Positions 1 to 8,630 of a stretch of 50,150 bases of DNA are shown in pieces. The position numbers and the translations under genes are program-made. The stretch covers positions 1 through 50,150 of the forward strand of contig JAEWMJ010000009.1 of the NCBI GenBank assembly GCA_023393165.1. The letters are read 5' to 3'. Numbering within the stretch: position 1 is the stretch's first letter; each line of letters opens with the position of its first letter. This DNA is from Bacillota bacterium (GTDB taxonomy: Bacteria > Bacillota > Clostridia > Christensenellales > Christensenellaceae). A model generated the notes under the pieces. That model worked only from the letters and a program-made list of their open reading frames with translations. It was not told the DNA's origin and made no database searches.

Positions 1-40
1 GCGTAAAAAAGCCGTACGGATTCTTCCGCTTCGCTCTGAA

Positions 41-477
41 TTACCCAAGCGGGGCCTCGTACATATTAAGGAATCGGAATCTCCCTCCGTCCTCCAGACA
101 AAAAATCGAGCCATTCTGCCCATTGATCATATGCCCGCAATGAAACGCACATTTCTTTTCAATATATGCCCTTTACAGCAGAACCATTAAGTCTATCAGT
201 TCTTTTTTTGATTTTGAACGCTTATCATTAGATACAATATTAAAAAAATAACCAACCGATTCCGGCGGGATTAATGTAACCCCAGACCTTGCAAGTCCAA
301 ATTCCGGTCTATTAAAGCAATGAAAATAACTTTTTATGATAGCTAATCATGCCACCAATCATTTAAATAATCATCATCTATTACGACACAGTGATATTTC
401 TCCGGCTCATATTTTCAGGAGTAGTCTTGTTCCTTATCAAATTCATCTACAATGCCGAATTCAGCAACACAAGGCAT
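41..477 (-). pseudogene. decayed small gene of unknown function
   Basis: An AAGGAG site sits 7 bases before an ATG at 477, so this was once translated. The frame begins MPCVAEFGIVDEFDKEQDYS and hits a stop, continues as KYEPEKYHCVVIDDDYLNDWW, then meets more stops. In another frame it resumes with FHCFNRPEFGLARSGVTLIP and PPESVGYFFNIV. After one further in-frame stop it ends around FCLEDGG and MYEAPLG at 41. Several stops and at least one frameshift are therefore needed to read it. I do not recognise the family. The remaining reading looks like a small cytoplasmic protein of about 140 residues. Confidence 0.55.
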
Positions 478-604
478 ATTTTTACTCCTTATAAAAAACA
501 TTGTATTTGATACAAATTTAATTTAACTACTGATTATTAGCCTTAGTAAAACCTAAGTTGATTATTTATAATTCAAAATGCATCCGCTCTTTTTCATTTA
601 CCGG

Positions 605-1099
605 TCAAATTGTCTTCTGCATCCAAACGACGTCAAAATGTTTTCCGAATTTTACACCTATTTCTTTCATCCTTCCGCATTCGGCAAATCCGTTTTTCCT
701 ATGGAAAGAAAGGCTTGCCGCATTTTCGGAAGAAATCTCGGCCAGGAGCGTTTTAACGCCTCTTTTTTTCGCATCCTCTTCCAATAAATCCAGGGCTTTC
801 TTTCCCAGTCCCCGCCCCACGCATTCCGGATCGATAAAATAGCTGATCTCGGCCGTTTCTCTGAATGAAGGGAAGGGATTGTAAGCCCTGAGGAGGCAGA
901 ACCCGATTATCCTGTCTTCACTTTCGGGTTTCATAACGTAGGCGGGATACTGCTTTGCCGACTCCAAAAACATATTAAAGAATTCCCCGGGCAGTTTTGC
1001 GTCCGGATAGGCCGCAAAACTGTTTTCGATATAATAATTAAAAATATCCATTACCCTGCCGGCGTGTTTTATTGACAACGGTTCAAATTCCAAGTTCAT
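605..1099 (-). CDS. GNAT family N-acetyltransferase
   Basis: A 164-residue single-domain GNAT protein that should transfer an acetyl group from acetyl-CoA to an amine; the substrate cannot be told from sequence. The acetyl-CoA loop is seen as CVGRGLGKKALDLLEE, after a beta strand with EISYFIDPE, and the C-terminal part has the usual NAASLSFHRKNGFAECGRM pattern. The start is the ATG at 1099, 8 bases after an AAGGAG, rather than an upstream in-frame codon. It overlaps the stop of the aminotransferase gene as ATGA, so the two are translationally coupled and probably act on related amino compounds. It is the last gene of the regulator-aminotransferase-acetyltransferase operon. Confidence 0.85.
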   Translation of the reverse strand: MNLEFEPLSIKHAGRVMDIFNYYIENSFAAYPDAKLPGEFFNMFLESAKQYPAYVMKPESEDRIIGFCLLRAYNPFPSFRETAEISYFIDPECVGRGLGKKALDLLEEDAKKRGVKTLLAEISSENAASLSFHRKNGFAECGRMKEIGVKFGKHFDVVWMQKTI

Positions 1100-2301
1100 T
1101 GCATATTCTCCTTTTTCAAGATAAATTCTTTCAGGACTTCCGCTATGCATTTAATTCCCTCCGCAATCCTGTCTTCGGGCATATTAGAATAATTGATCCT
1201 GAAGGTATTTTCTTTTCTGTTGTTGGGAAAAAACGATCCTCCCGGAACAAACGCGACATTCTTTTCAAGGCATTTTTTAAGAACATCGCGCGCGTCTATA
1301 TGGGAAGGAAGCTCCACCCAGGCAAACAAACCGCCGGCCGGCCTTGTGAACGATACTCCCTCGGGAAATTCAGACTCCATCAGCCCGACGGTCAAATCCC
1401 TGCGTTTTTTATACACCCTGCGTATTTTTTTGATGTGGCTGTCAATATCAAACATCTCAAGATACGCGCTTATTTCCCTCTGCGCAACCGTATTGCACTG
1501 AAGATCCGCCCCCTGCTTTACAAGCACATATTTGGCGATCGCTTCTTTGTCGCCGGCGATCCATCCCACACGGTAGCCGGGGCAGAGTATCTTTGAAAAC
1601 GAACCCGCGCAAAGGACGCATCCCGCCGTATCGAATGCTTTTATGGACGGCAGATCCTCATCCTCAAACCGTAGTTCACCGTAAGGGTTATCCTCAATAA
1701 CGGCAACATTGTATTTTTCCGCGATGGACGCGGCTTGTTTTCTTCGGTCTAGGTTCCAGGACCTTCCGGTGGGATTCTGGAAATCCGGGATCATATAAAT
1801 GAATTTAACTTTGGGCGTGGTCTCCAGGATTTTCTCAAGAGCTTCGGGCAGCATCCCGCCGCCGTCGGCCGGCACTTCCCGGAATTGGCATCCGTATGCC
1901 CTGAAAGCGCTGATAGCGGCGAGATAGGTGGGATTTTCGCAAAGCACGGCGTCTCCCTCGTCCAAAAACACCTTTCCGGATAAATCCAGCGCCTGCTGGG
2001 ACCCATGGGTGATCAGTATATTATCGGCGTCAAAATGCGTTCCCCGCGTCTCGTTCATTCGGCCCGCTATCCACTTTCGCAGCGGCGCATACCCTTCGGT
2101 AGTGGTATACTGCAATGCGGACGCCCCGTCTTTCTCAAGCACGCGCCGGCTGGCCTCCATGAGCTCGGCGACCGGAAAAAGCTCGTTTGCGGGCAGGCCG
2201 CCTGCAAACGAAATGACCTCCGGCCTTTCCGTAACCTTGAGAAGCTCCCTGATTTCCGACGCCTTTAAATAAGACATTCTGTTTGCAACCTTAAGTTTCA
2301 T
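1096..2301 (-). CDS. PLP-dependent class I aminotransferase (2-aminoadipate/aromatic type)
   Basis: A 401-residue fold-type I aminotransferase of the MocR-related/LysN-like group. It should move an amino group between an amino acid and a 2-oxo acid in the cytoplasm. Visible landmarks are ITHGSQQALDLSG (cofactor phosphate region), PDFQNPTGR, the cofactor-contacting EDNPYGEL, and the PLP-binding lysine at about residue 237 in AGSFSKILCPGYRVGW. The start is supported by GGGGG 7 bases upstream. It lies 24 bases after the MocR gene and overlaps the GNAT gene, so it is the obvious target of that regulator. The substrate is not determined; 2-aminoadipate, aromatic or branched amino acids are all possible. 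Confidence 0.88.
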   Translation of the reverse strand: MKLKVANRMSYLKASEIRELLKVTERPEVISFAGGLPANELFPVAELMEASRRVLEKDGASALQYTTTEGYAPLRKWIAGRMNETRGTHFDADNILITHGSQQALDLSGKVFLDEGDAVLCENPTYLAAISAFRAYGCQFREVPADGGGMLPEALEKILETTPKVKFIYMIPDFQNPTGRSWNLDRRKQAASIAEKYNVAVIEDNPYGELRFEDEDLPSIKAFDTAGCVLCAGSFSKILCPGYRVGWIAGDKEAIAKYVLVKQGADLQCNTVAQREISAYLEMFDIDSHIKKIRRVYKKRRDLTVGLMESEFPEGVSFTRPAGGLFAWVELPSHIDARDVLKKCLEKNVAFVPGGSFFPNNRKENTFRINYSNMPEDRIAEGIKCIAEVLKEFILKKENMQ

Positions 2302-2325
2302 TTCTTCGCCCCCTTTTCAAGTGAT

Positions 2326-3834
2326 CTAGATTATGGGTTTAATTTCCGTCAGCAATTCCTCTTCGATTTTTCTTTCTCCGATCAATTCCTTCATTGCCGC
2401 GCATAACCGCTTTATGCCTTCTTCAATATCGCCGACCGGCGCAAACGTAAAATTCAGCCTGATGAATTCATCCCCCTGCCCCGATTCAAAAAAAGGCGGC
2501 CCCGGAATAAAGGACACTTTATATTCGGCGGCTTTCCGAACCAGCATGGTGGAAGAAACGCCTTCCGGAAGCCTGCACCACAGATAATACCCTCCCCTGG
2601 GCGCGTTCCAGATCAGATCCCTGGGCGCGTGCCTGCGCAGGGCCGCGATCATGACATCCTTTCTTTCCGCGTATTCGGCGCAGACTCTGGCCAGATGCGA
2701 TTCCAACTGGCCTTTTTGTATAAACCTCTCAACGATCCATTGCGATAAACTGCTTGGATGAAGGTCCATTAACTGTCTTGCCGATGCAAAATTCCCGATT
2801 ATTTTTTTATGGGCCACCATCCATCCCAGCCGCAGGCCGGAGTAGATGTTTTTGGAAAATGTGCTTAAATAGATCACATATCCTTCGTTATCCAAAGACT
2901 TCAGCGTGGGGAGCAAATGCCCCTCATAGCACAGATCGCCGTAGGCGTCGTCTTCCAGAATCATAACGCCGTATTGGGAGGCCAGTTCTATAAGGCGTTT
3001 TCTTCTTTCAAGAGCCATTTCGGCGCCCGACGGATTCTGGAAGGTAGGTATCGTATAGATCAGCTTGGGCCTGTACCTGTGAAGCAGCTGTTCCAGAACG
3101 CCGATGTCCATGCCCCCCTCGTCAACAGGCACGCCCATGACCCGTGCCCCCGCCGTTTTAAACACCTGTATCGCCGGGAAATAAGTGGGCTCTTCCACCA
3201 CGACGATATCTCCGGGATCAAGCAGTATCCTGGCCGCCAGATCGATACCCTGCTGTGACCCGGACAGCATCATAATCTGATCGGGCTGGCAGTAAAGGCC
3301 TCTTTTCTGCATCAGCGTACAGACCGTTTTGCGCAGCGAAAGCGTCCCCTCGGCAGGCGTGTGAATCAGTGCTTTGTAATTCCTGCTGCCCAAAAGTTCG
3401 CGTTCTATACCCTCCAGCGCCTCCATGGGACCGGTTTCGGGTGATGCAATGCCGATAGCGAAAGAGATCACGTCGTTCCTGTTTGCCAGGGACAGCAGGT
3501 CTTTCACCAAAACCGAATCAAAACGGCCCGCATACCGGCTGAATATTTGATTCCATGCAGGTTCCCTTGGAGCACCGGCGCCCGGTTCCTCTTCGGGAAA
3601 GGCAAGAACGACCGTTCCGTTTCCCACATGCGACCCGATCAGGCCTTCCGCCTTCAGTTCCCGGTATGCGTTCAATACCGTCGTCCGGTTGACTTTGAGG
3701 CTTTCAGACAGCCTTCTTTCCGCCGGCAGGCGGTAACCGGGCGGCAGTTCCCCGGACAGTATCTGCCGGCGCACCTGCTCGAATATCTGTATATATACCG
3801 GTTTACCGGATTCCCTGTCTATCTCTATTTTCAT
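2326..3834 (-). CDS. MocR-type (GntR/aminotransferase) transcriptional regulator
   Basis: A 502-residue regulator. An N-terminal GntR winged helix (about residues 1-75, with SGELPPGYRLPAERRLSESL and NRTTVLNAYRELKAEGLIG) is followed by a class I aminotransferase-like domain (about 105-495). PLP landmarks remain: MLSGSQQGIDLAARIL, PTFQNPSGAEM, EDDAYGDL and the lysine in STFSKNIYSGLRLGW. MocR proteins use PLP or its amino acid adduct as effector and usually bind direct repeats. The ATG at 3834 has GGAGGG 6 bases upstream; an in-frame codon at 3858 lacks such a site. It heads an operon with an aminotransferase and a GNAT gene and is divergent from two radical SAM genes, so it may control either side. 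Confidence 0.9.
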   Translation of the reverse strand: MKIEIDRESGKPVYIQIFEQVRRQILSGELPPGYRLPAERRLSESLKVNRTTVLNAYRELKAEGLIGSHVGNGTVVLAFPEEEPGAGAPREPAWNQIFSRYAGRFDSVLVKDLLSLANRNDVISFAIGIASPETGPMEALEGIERELLGSRNYKALIHTPAEGTLSLRKTVCTLMQKRGLYCQPDQIMMLSGSQQGIDLAARILLDPGDIVVVEEPTYFPAIQVFKTAGARVMGVPVDEGGMDIGVLEQLLHRYRPKLIYTIPTFQNPSGAEMALERRKRLIELASQYGVMILEDDAYGDLCYEGHLLPTLKSLDNEGYVIYLSTFSKNIYSGLRLGWMVAHKKIIGNFASARQLMDLHPSSLSQWIVERFIQKGQLESHLARVCAEYAERKDVMIAALRRHAPRDLIWNAPRGGYYLWCRLPEGVSSTMLVRKAAEYKVSFIPGPPFFESGQGDEFIRLNFTFAPVGDIEEGIKRLCAAMKELIGERKIEEELLTEIKPII

Positions 3835-3854
3835 ACCAAACCCTCCAATTGGAT

Positions 3855-3931
3855 CCATCCATTTGTATTATAATAGTAATATTTTTAAAACAAAACAACC
3901 AATTCGGGATTTTTATAACCATCCATTTTAT
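3855..3931. promoter_or_regulatory. direct repeats in the mocR/radical SAM intergenic region
   Basis: The sequence CCATCCATTT occurs at 3855-3864 and again at 3919-3928, same orientation, each followed by T/A-rich bases ending in TAT. The first copy lies just downstream of a minus-strand -10-like TATTAT and upstream of the mocR start. Direct repeats are the usual operator form of MocR regulators, so these are candidate binding sites for the neighbouring regulator. Confidence 0.4.
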
Positions 3932-4025
3932 CATTGCAATGATATTGTCTAAAATCCAGGCGCACATTCGACATTTTTTTATTTTTATAGTAAAATATTT
4001 TTATGATAATTATCGGAGCAAAAGC

Positions 4026-4928
4026 ATGAGATTTTCAGCACTCGTTCATTTTTCTCTCTTTGGTTTATCCACAATGGCATTCAAACGGAAGAAACCCATT
4101 CTGGGAACCATCATATTAACCGACAAATGCAATCTTAAATGCAAACATTGCGCCGTAAACAACATAACGTCCGTCATATACCCGTACGTACAGATCAAGC
4201 GGGAAATGCAGCTCCTCTACCGTCAGGGCATACGCATCCTCTTTTTTTGCGGTGGGGAAACTTTTTTATGGCGGGATGGCGGCAAAGAACTGCGTGATTT
4301 GGTTGCCGAAGCAAAGAGCATGGGATTCCTGATCGTAAATGTGGTGACCAACGGAACATTTCCGTTGAGCCTGCCCGAAGCGGATCTGATTCTTTTAAGC
4401 CTTGACGGAAACAGAGAAAACCATAATGATATACGCGGAGATACGTTTGACCTGATAATGCGGAATATCAGGAACTCAGCTTCCTCCAATATCTGCCTTT
4501 ACATGGCCGTTAACCGGATAAACAAAAACGACATAACCGCCGTATGTGAAACAGCGCGCCTGGAAGAAAACATAAAGGCGGTTTCCTTTAACTTTCACAC
4601 GCCTTACGCGGGTACGGAACACTTATCCCTGAGCCGTGACGAAAAAAAAATCTGCCTTGAAAAAATTTCTGAAATGATGGATAAAAAATATCCGGTTTTC
4701 AATTTAAAAACCGCCTTTCCCTATCTTTTAAACAACGATTTTCCGACCCCCTGCCATCAATGCGTTGTGATGGAAAACGGAAAACAAACGGTATGCGGGC
4801 GGTGCGTTGAAATTCCCGGTTTGTGCGATCGATGCGGATATTTTTTTGCCGCCGAATACTCCCTGATTTTTAACGGAAATCTCCGGATCGCAACGGACAT
4901 GTTCCGGACCTATCTGAAATATATTTAG
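4026..4928 (+). CDS. radical SAM protein with C-terminal Cys-rich (SPASM-like) region
   Basis: A 300-residue radical SAM enzyme. The [4Fe-4S]-SAM motif is CNLKCKHC near residues 34-41, preceded by a beta strand (GTIILTD) and followed by FFCGGETFLW, the usual GGEP-type SAM-contact strand. The C-terminal part holds six cysteines in three CxxC pairs (CHQC, CGRC, CDRC), which suggests an auxiliary cluster as in SPASM/twitch proteins. The start is the ATG at 4026 with GGAG 7 bases upstream; the open frame extends further upstream but that part looks non-coding. The stop is 10 bases before a second radical SAM gene, so the two are co-expressed. The substrate is unknown, and no obvious peptide precursor gene lies next to it. 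Confidence 0.85.
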   Translation: MRFSALVHFSLFGLSTMAFKRKKPILGTIILTDKCNLKCKHCAVNNITSVIYPYVQIKREMQLLYRQGIRILFFCGGETFLWRDGGKELRDLVAEAKSMGFLIVNVVTNGTFPLSLPEADLILLSLDGNRENHNDIRGDTFDLIMRNIRNSASSNICLYMAVNRINKNDITAVCETARLEENIKAVSFNFHTPYAGTEHLSLSRDEKKICLEKISEMMDKKYPVFNLKTAFPYLLNNDFPTPCHQCVVMENGKQTVCGRCVEIPGLCDRCGYFFAAEYSLIFNGNLRIATDMFRTYLKYI

Positions 4929-4938
4929 GAGACCCAAA

Positions 4939-6192
4939 ATGTTTTTGACTTCCCTGCTGCGGATTGCATTAACCCGCTCCTTTAAACCCTTTGTTTTTAA
5001 TGACCGGCATACAGAAAGCCTGGATTTTTCCGGTTTGGATAACCTCGGATTATATGTGCATATCCCTTTTTGCCGTTCCATATGCGATTTTTGTCCCTAC
5101 TGCAAGACAGTATACGATAAAGAGCTTGCAGGGGAATATAAAAATGCGCTGCTCGGCGAAATTGATTTGGTCTGCCATGGACAAAAAGAAAAGAAGCAAA
5201 TTACGAGCCTTTATTTCGGCGGCGGCACGCCTGCCCTGATGATTGGCGATTTAAAAGAAATTATCGGCCGTCTGAAAAAATATTTCATTATACGGGACGG
5301 AATCGGCGCTGAGCTGCATCCTGATGATATAAATGCGGATACCCTTGAAACCCTGAAAGACGCAGGCGTTACAATGGTCAGCGTCGGGATCCAGTCGTTT
5401 GACCGAATCTGCCTGAAGGCGCTCGGGAGAAGCAATCGGGATTTTGACGGCAGGATGGAAATCGTCCGCTCCGCCGGTTTTGATGTTGTGGATGTGGACC
5501 TGATATTCGCTATTCCCGGCCAGACCGAAGACAGTTTGAAAAAAGACATTGATACGGCTTTTTCACTTGGAGCGACCCAGGTGTCCACCTATCCTTTTAT
5601 CGACTTTACCTTTGCCGGCAACAAGCATAAGCCGCTGAAGGAAAAGGATAAAAAGCGCCTGCTTTCACTTATTTCAAAACATGCCGGATCATCCGGCAAA
5701 GAAAGAACCTCGGTATGGACTTTCGCGCAGAAGGAAACAGGCAAATATTCTTCCGTCACGCGGGACAGCTTTTTAGGCTTCGGCGTTTCCGCGACAACGC
5801 TTCTGCGCAGCGAATTTAAAATCAACACTTTTTCTATTCAGTCGTATATTGATAGAATCAAAGAAAAAAAGCTTCCCACATCCCTTACGCTCAGCTTTAC
5901 CAAACGCCAGCGGGCCTGTTATTACCTTTTTTGGAACAGCTATGGGATGCAGATTGACCCAAAAGCTTTTGAAGAAATGATCGGCGCACCGCTTGCCAGG
6001 ATGTATGGTTTTGAGCTTTGGCTTGGCGGGCGCGCCGGCCTTATAAAACAGGAGGGCGGCAGATACCGGCTGACCGAAAAAGGGGCTTATTATTATCATT
6101 ACATAGAACAGGCCTACACCACCGCTTATATCGATAAGATGTGGAATATATCGCGGATTAAGGCGTTTCCAAAAAAAATCATACTGAAATAG
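4939..6192 (+). CDS. HemN/HemW-like radical SAM protein
   Basis: A 417-residue member of the coproporphyrinogen III oxidase-like radical SAM family. The cluster motif appears as CRSICDFCPYC within VHIPFCRSICDFCPY, followed by SLYFGGGTPALM and the VSVGIQSFD motif of the HemN/HemW group. The C-terminal HemN_C-like domain begins near LSFTKRQRACYYLFW and includes RYRLTEKGAYYYHYIEQA. HemW proteins are haem chaperones and other members are methyltransferases or oxidases, so the annotation as oxidase should not be assumed. The ATG has AGGAG 7 bases upstream. The pairing with the radical SAM gene just before it points to a shared two-enzyme task. Confidence 0.85.
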   Translation: MFLTSLLRIALTRSFKPFVFNDRHTESLDFSGLDNLGLYVHIPFCRSICDFCPYCKTVYDKELAGEYKNALLGEIDLVCHGQKEKKQITSLYFGGGTPALMIGDLKEIIGRLKKYFIIRDGIGAELHPDDINADTLETLKDAGVTMVSVGIQSFDRICLKALGRSNRDFDGRMEIVRSAGFDVVDVDLIFAIPGQTEDSLKKDIDTAFSLGATQVSTYPFIDFTFAGNKHKPLKEKDKKRLLSLISKHAGSSGKERTSVWTFAQKETGKYSSVTRDSFLGFGVSATTLLRSEFKINTFSIQSYIDRIKEKKLPTSLTLSFTKRQRACYYLFWNSYGMQIDPKAFEEMIGAPLARMYGFELWLGGRAGLIKQEGGRYRLTEKGAYYYHYIEQAYTTAYIDKMWNISRIKAFPKKIILK

Positions 6193-6276
6193 CGGCCCGC
6201 CTTTCAAAAAAGATCCGGCGCAAGGCAGGGGTGTTACCGGCCCGCACGGGCTGTCTTATTTATTGCGCAATACAGT

Positions 6277-6322
6277 AAAAACCTGTTTCCGTACGATACA
6301 CGATACATGAAACAGGTTTTTT
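6277..6322. terminator. bidirectional intrinsic terminator
   Basis: The stem AACCTGTTTC/GAAACAGGTT is flanked by an A-run on the left and a T-run on the right, so it can stop transcription from both the radical SAM pair and the convergent terC gene. Confidence 0.85.
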
Positions 6323-6347
6323 ATTATTTGACCATCCGACAGGATCT

Positions 6348-7223
6348 TCAGCTTTCTTCGGGTATTGCCTTTTCTTGCAGTGGATTTTGCATTTTTTTCT
6401 TCCCCGAAGGCTCCCGGATAAACCTTGACAAAAGAACACTCCCGCCGATCACTGCGGAAATCACCGCGAGCGATAAACCTATCGGTATTTCAATATGGAA
6501 TAAAAGAAGGGCAAGCTTTAATCCCGTAAATATAAGAACAATCGCCACGCCGTATTTCACCATCCAAAATTTTTCATGGAGGTTGCCGATCAGAAAATAC
6601 ATGCTTCTCAGGCCAAGGATCGCCAGCAAATTGGATGCAAACACAATGAACGGGTCGGTTGAAACCGCAAAAACAGCCGGTATCGAGTCAATGGCGAAAA
6701 GTATATCCGTCGCCTCTATCACAATGAGAACCGCGAACAGGGGCGTTGCGAGCCTCCTGCCGTTAATTTTCACGAAAAATTTATCATCATGCATGTTTTC
6801 CGTAATTGGGATAACTTTTTTTATAAACTTAAATGCTTTGTTATCTTCCATGCAAAAAGTTTCTTCCTTTTTTACCATCATTCTGACGCCGCTGAATATC
6901 AGCAGGCCCCCGAAAATGTACAGCGCCCAATGAAGCGTGCTGATAACCGTTATTCCCAGCAATACAAACGCCAGTCTTAATACGATAGCGCCGATAATAC
7001 CGTAATTCAGTATTCTCCTTTGATACTCGGATCTAATGCCGCAGCTTGTGAATACCAGGACAAAAAGGAATAAATTATCCAAACTCAGGCTTTTTTCAAT
7101 GATGTATCCTCCAAGGAACTCAAGAGCTTTCTGCTCTCCCATAAAAAAATAAACGGCTACATTGAAAAGAAGCGATACTCCTACCCAAAACCCAAACCAT
7201 GCAAGTGCTTTTTTTGTTGACAT
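6348..7223 (-). CDS. TerC/Alx family membrane protein, probable manganese exporter
   Basis: A 291-residue integral membrane protein of the TerC family with about seven hydrophobic helices. Family-defining acidic motifs are visible as KSLSLDNLFLFVLVF near residue 45 and EATDILFAIDSIPAVFA near 170. Family members such as Alx and YkoY export Mn2+. Here that function is supported by a yybP-ykoY manganese riboswitch in the leader. The ATG has GAGG 5 bases upstream. The gene stands alone and converges on the radical SAM pair with a shared terminator. Confidence 0.9.
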   Translation of the reverse strand: MSTKKALAWFGFWVGVSLLFNVAVYFFMGEQKALEFLGGYIIEKSLSLDNLFLFVLVFTSCGIRSEYQRRILNYGIIGAIVLRLAFVLLGITVISTLHWALYIFGGLLIFSGVRMMVKKEETFCMEDNKAFKFIKKVIPITENMHDDKFFVKINGRRLATPLFAVLIVIEATDILFAIDSIPAVFAVSTDPFIVFASNLLAILGLRSMYFLIGNLHEKFWMVKYGVAIVLIFTGLKLALLLFHIEIPIGLSLAVISAVIGGSVLLSRFIREPSGKKKMQNPLQEKAIPEES

Positions 7224-7302
7224 AATTACCTCATCATATAATTTTAAATTTTTGTGTATTTTCTAAAAGAACGTTTATCTTCCAAAAACCCCTCCTTACC
7301 AC

Positions 7303-7347
7303 AAAAAAGACTTTTAATACGGCCGTAATGGCCGTATTAAAAGTCTT
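7303..7347 (-). terminator. expression-platform terminator of the Mn riboswitch
   Basis: On the minus strand a long perfect stem (AAGACTTTTAATACGGCC with its complement, loop ATTA) ends in TTTTTT. It lies between the aptamer and terC. In yybP-ykoY leaders, Mn2+ binding prevents formation of this hairpin. Confidence 0.88.
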
Positions 7348-7422
7348 GCAAACCAATTTGGTCACAAGGCCAGACGTTTCTCGCCGGGTGTTGACCTTGT
7401 ATTTTAAGCTACTCCCTTTTAA
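7335..7422 (-). promoter_or_regulatory. yybP-ykoY manganese riboswitch
   Basis: The minus strand shows the class signature AAAAGGGAGTAGC at the 5' end, then GGTCAACACC. It leads into CAAGACTTTT, which becomes the 5' arm of the terminator stem. These are the conserved elements of the yybP-ykoY Mn2+ aptamer, and the gene downstream is a TerC-family exporter, the most common target. Mn2+ binding should switch transcription on. The 3' boundary is approximate because aptamer and terminator share bases. Confidence 0.9.
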
Positions 7423-7429
7423 TAAAAAA

Positions 7430-7459
7430 ATCGTATCATACCGGAAGGATCCCTGTCAA
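7430..7459 (-). promoter_or_regulatory. sigma-A type promoter of terC
   Basis: Minus-strand TTGACA (7454-7459) and TACGAT (7430-7435) are 18 bases apart, placing the transcription start just before the riboswitch aptamer. Confidence 0.7.
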
Positions 7460-7681
7460 GAAACATTAGTTCTGCTGAACCCGAATTACGCAGGCAATTT
7501 CCGCCAGATATAATGTTGATATTCATTTATTTTTCCGCAGATATTTATATAATGTGCTATGCCTGTCGGTTATATTTATATGAATAGGATTCTTTTGTTG
7601 ATTCCTCCTTACTGGTCTTAATATTTAAAAGACAAACACACTGCGTTATACTTCCGCATAGAATGACCCGGGGTGACGCTA

Positions 7682-8407
7682 TTGGAATTAAATAAAACAT
7701 CCGTAAACACTGCGGTGATACAAAACAGTATGCAATATAACGGCGAGACCGTATTAACCTATAAGATCGAGTATCCTGAATTCAAATCTCCGGAATACCC
7801 GATACCTTTGGACGCTATCAATGCCTACAATAAAAAAAAGGCGCTGGATTATCAGAACTACCTGGAAAACGATCTGTTCCATCTTGCGGTGAAACAATAT
7901 AAGGAAGCTGCGCGCAACGGTTTTCCGGCGCATGCATTCGAGGCTTTATTTGTATATAAAGTTACATACAATCATCTTTGTATTTTAAGCCTTTATTTTG
8001 AAAAATATGAGTATACGGGAGGAGCCCACGGAAATACCATAAGATTTTCAGAGACTTTTAATCTGCGCGAATCCCGCCGTGTCCACCTGAACGAACTTTT
8101 CACCTGCTCCATTGACTATCACAAATATATTTTTAAGCAGGCCAAAGCGCAGATTGAGGAAGATCCCGATATATATTTCGATAACTATGCGAGACTTTTG
8201 GTGGAAGCATTCAACGAATACAGCTTTTACTGTACGCAGGATGGCATCGTTGTTTATTACGAACACTATGACATTGCGCCCTATTCGAGCGGGATCCGGG
8301 AATTCCTGATACCGTATTCCAAGTGCGTTTTAAATCCGGAACTGGAATGCCTGCCCAAGCGGCCGCATGCCGGAAAAAAAGAACGTTTTTCGGGGCTTGA
8401 CCGGTAA
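7682..8407 (+). CDS. DUF4163/DUF3298 domain protein
   Basis: About 241 residues. The N-terminal half resembles DUF4163 (YKIEYPEFKS, then a helical segment), and the C-terminal half carries the DUF3298 hallmark YTGGAHGNTIRFSETFNL followed by LNELF. Related domains occur in RsiV-like anti-sigma factors and in secreted proteins that may bind lysozyme-type ligands. Here no signal peptide or membrane segment is visible, so it appears cytoplasmic or is released without a classical signal. The start is uncertain: a TTG at 7682 has GGGGTG about 6 bases upstream, and a GTG at 7673 has no good site. It is monocistronic. Confidence 0.75.
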   Translation: MELNKTSVNTAVIQNSMQYNGETVLTYKIEYPEFKSPEYPIPLDAINAYNKKKALDYQNYLENDLFHLAVKQYKEAARNGFPAHAFEALFVYKVTYNHLCILSLYFEKYEYTGGAHGNTIRFSETFNLRESRRVHLNELFTCSIDYHKYIFKQAKAQIEEDPDIYFDNYARLLVEAFNEYSFYCTQDGIVVYYEHYDIAPYSSGIREFLIPYSKCVLNPELECLPKRPHAGKKERFSGLDR

Positions 8408-8439
8408 ATAACCAAAGGGCTGCCACAAAGTAAACCGAG

Positions 8440-8604
8440 ATAACGGCGGTAAACGGAATCGGTCAGACGCGCAATTCGCGCCCCTCAATCAAACGGCAAA
8501 AGCTTGGCACAATGCCCGCCGCTATAGGGACGGAACGCAAGGCGGCCGCCTGTCCTCTCCGGCGGGAATCAACGAGGTGCTGCCTTAGTGCGGCAGCACC
8601 TTTT
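8440..8604 (+). ncRNA. unidentified structured element, copy A
   Basis: An intergenic segment between convergent genes closely resembles 11762-11880. Shared blocks are ACGGCGGTAAAYGGAAT, GACGCGCAAT, a GCGC hairpin, CACAAYGCCCGCCGCT and AGGGACG. An outer stem CGGCGG/CCGCCG encloses the GCGC hairpin (5-base loop AATTC here). It is followed by an intrinsic terminator, stem GGTGCTGCC/GGCAGCACC then TTTT at 8601-8604. It looks like a small RNA or a dispersed intergenic repeat. I cannot match it to a known RNA family. Orientation is inferred from the terminator. Confidence 0.5.
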
Positions 8605-8630
8605 ACCCGTATCTGAAACTTATATCCCGA

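Noticed and set aside
3849..4025. An upstream extension of the first radical SAM gene
   Set aside because: The extension is Ile/Phe-rich and reads AT-rich intergenic DNA. The ATG at 4026 has a good ribosome site and lies at the normal distance from the radical SAM motif.
8440..8604. Assignment of the structured element to twister, HDV, c-di-GMP or cobalamin RNA
   Set aside because: Short similarities such as GGGACG exist, but the conserved cores of these classes are absent.
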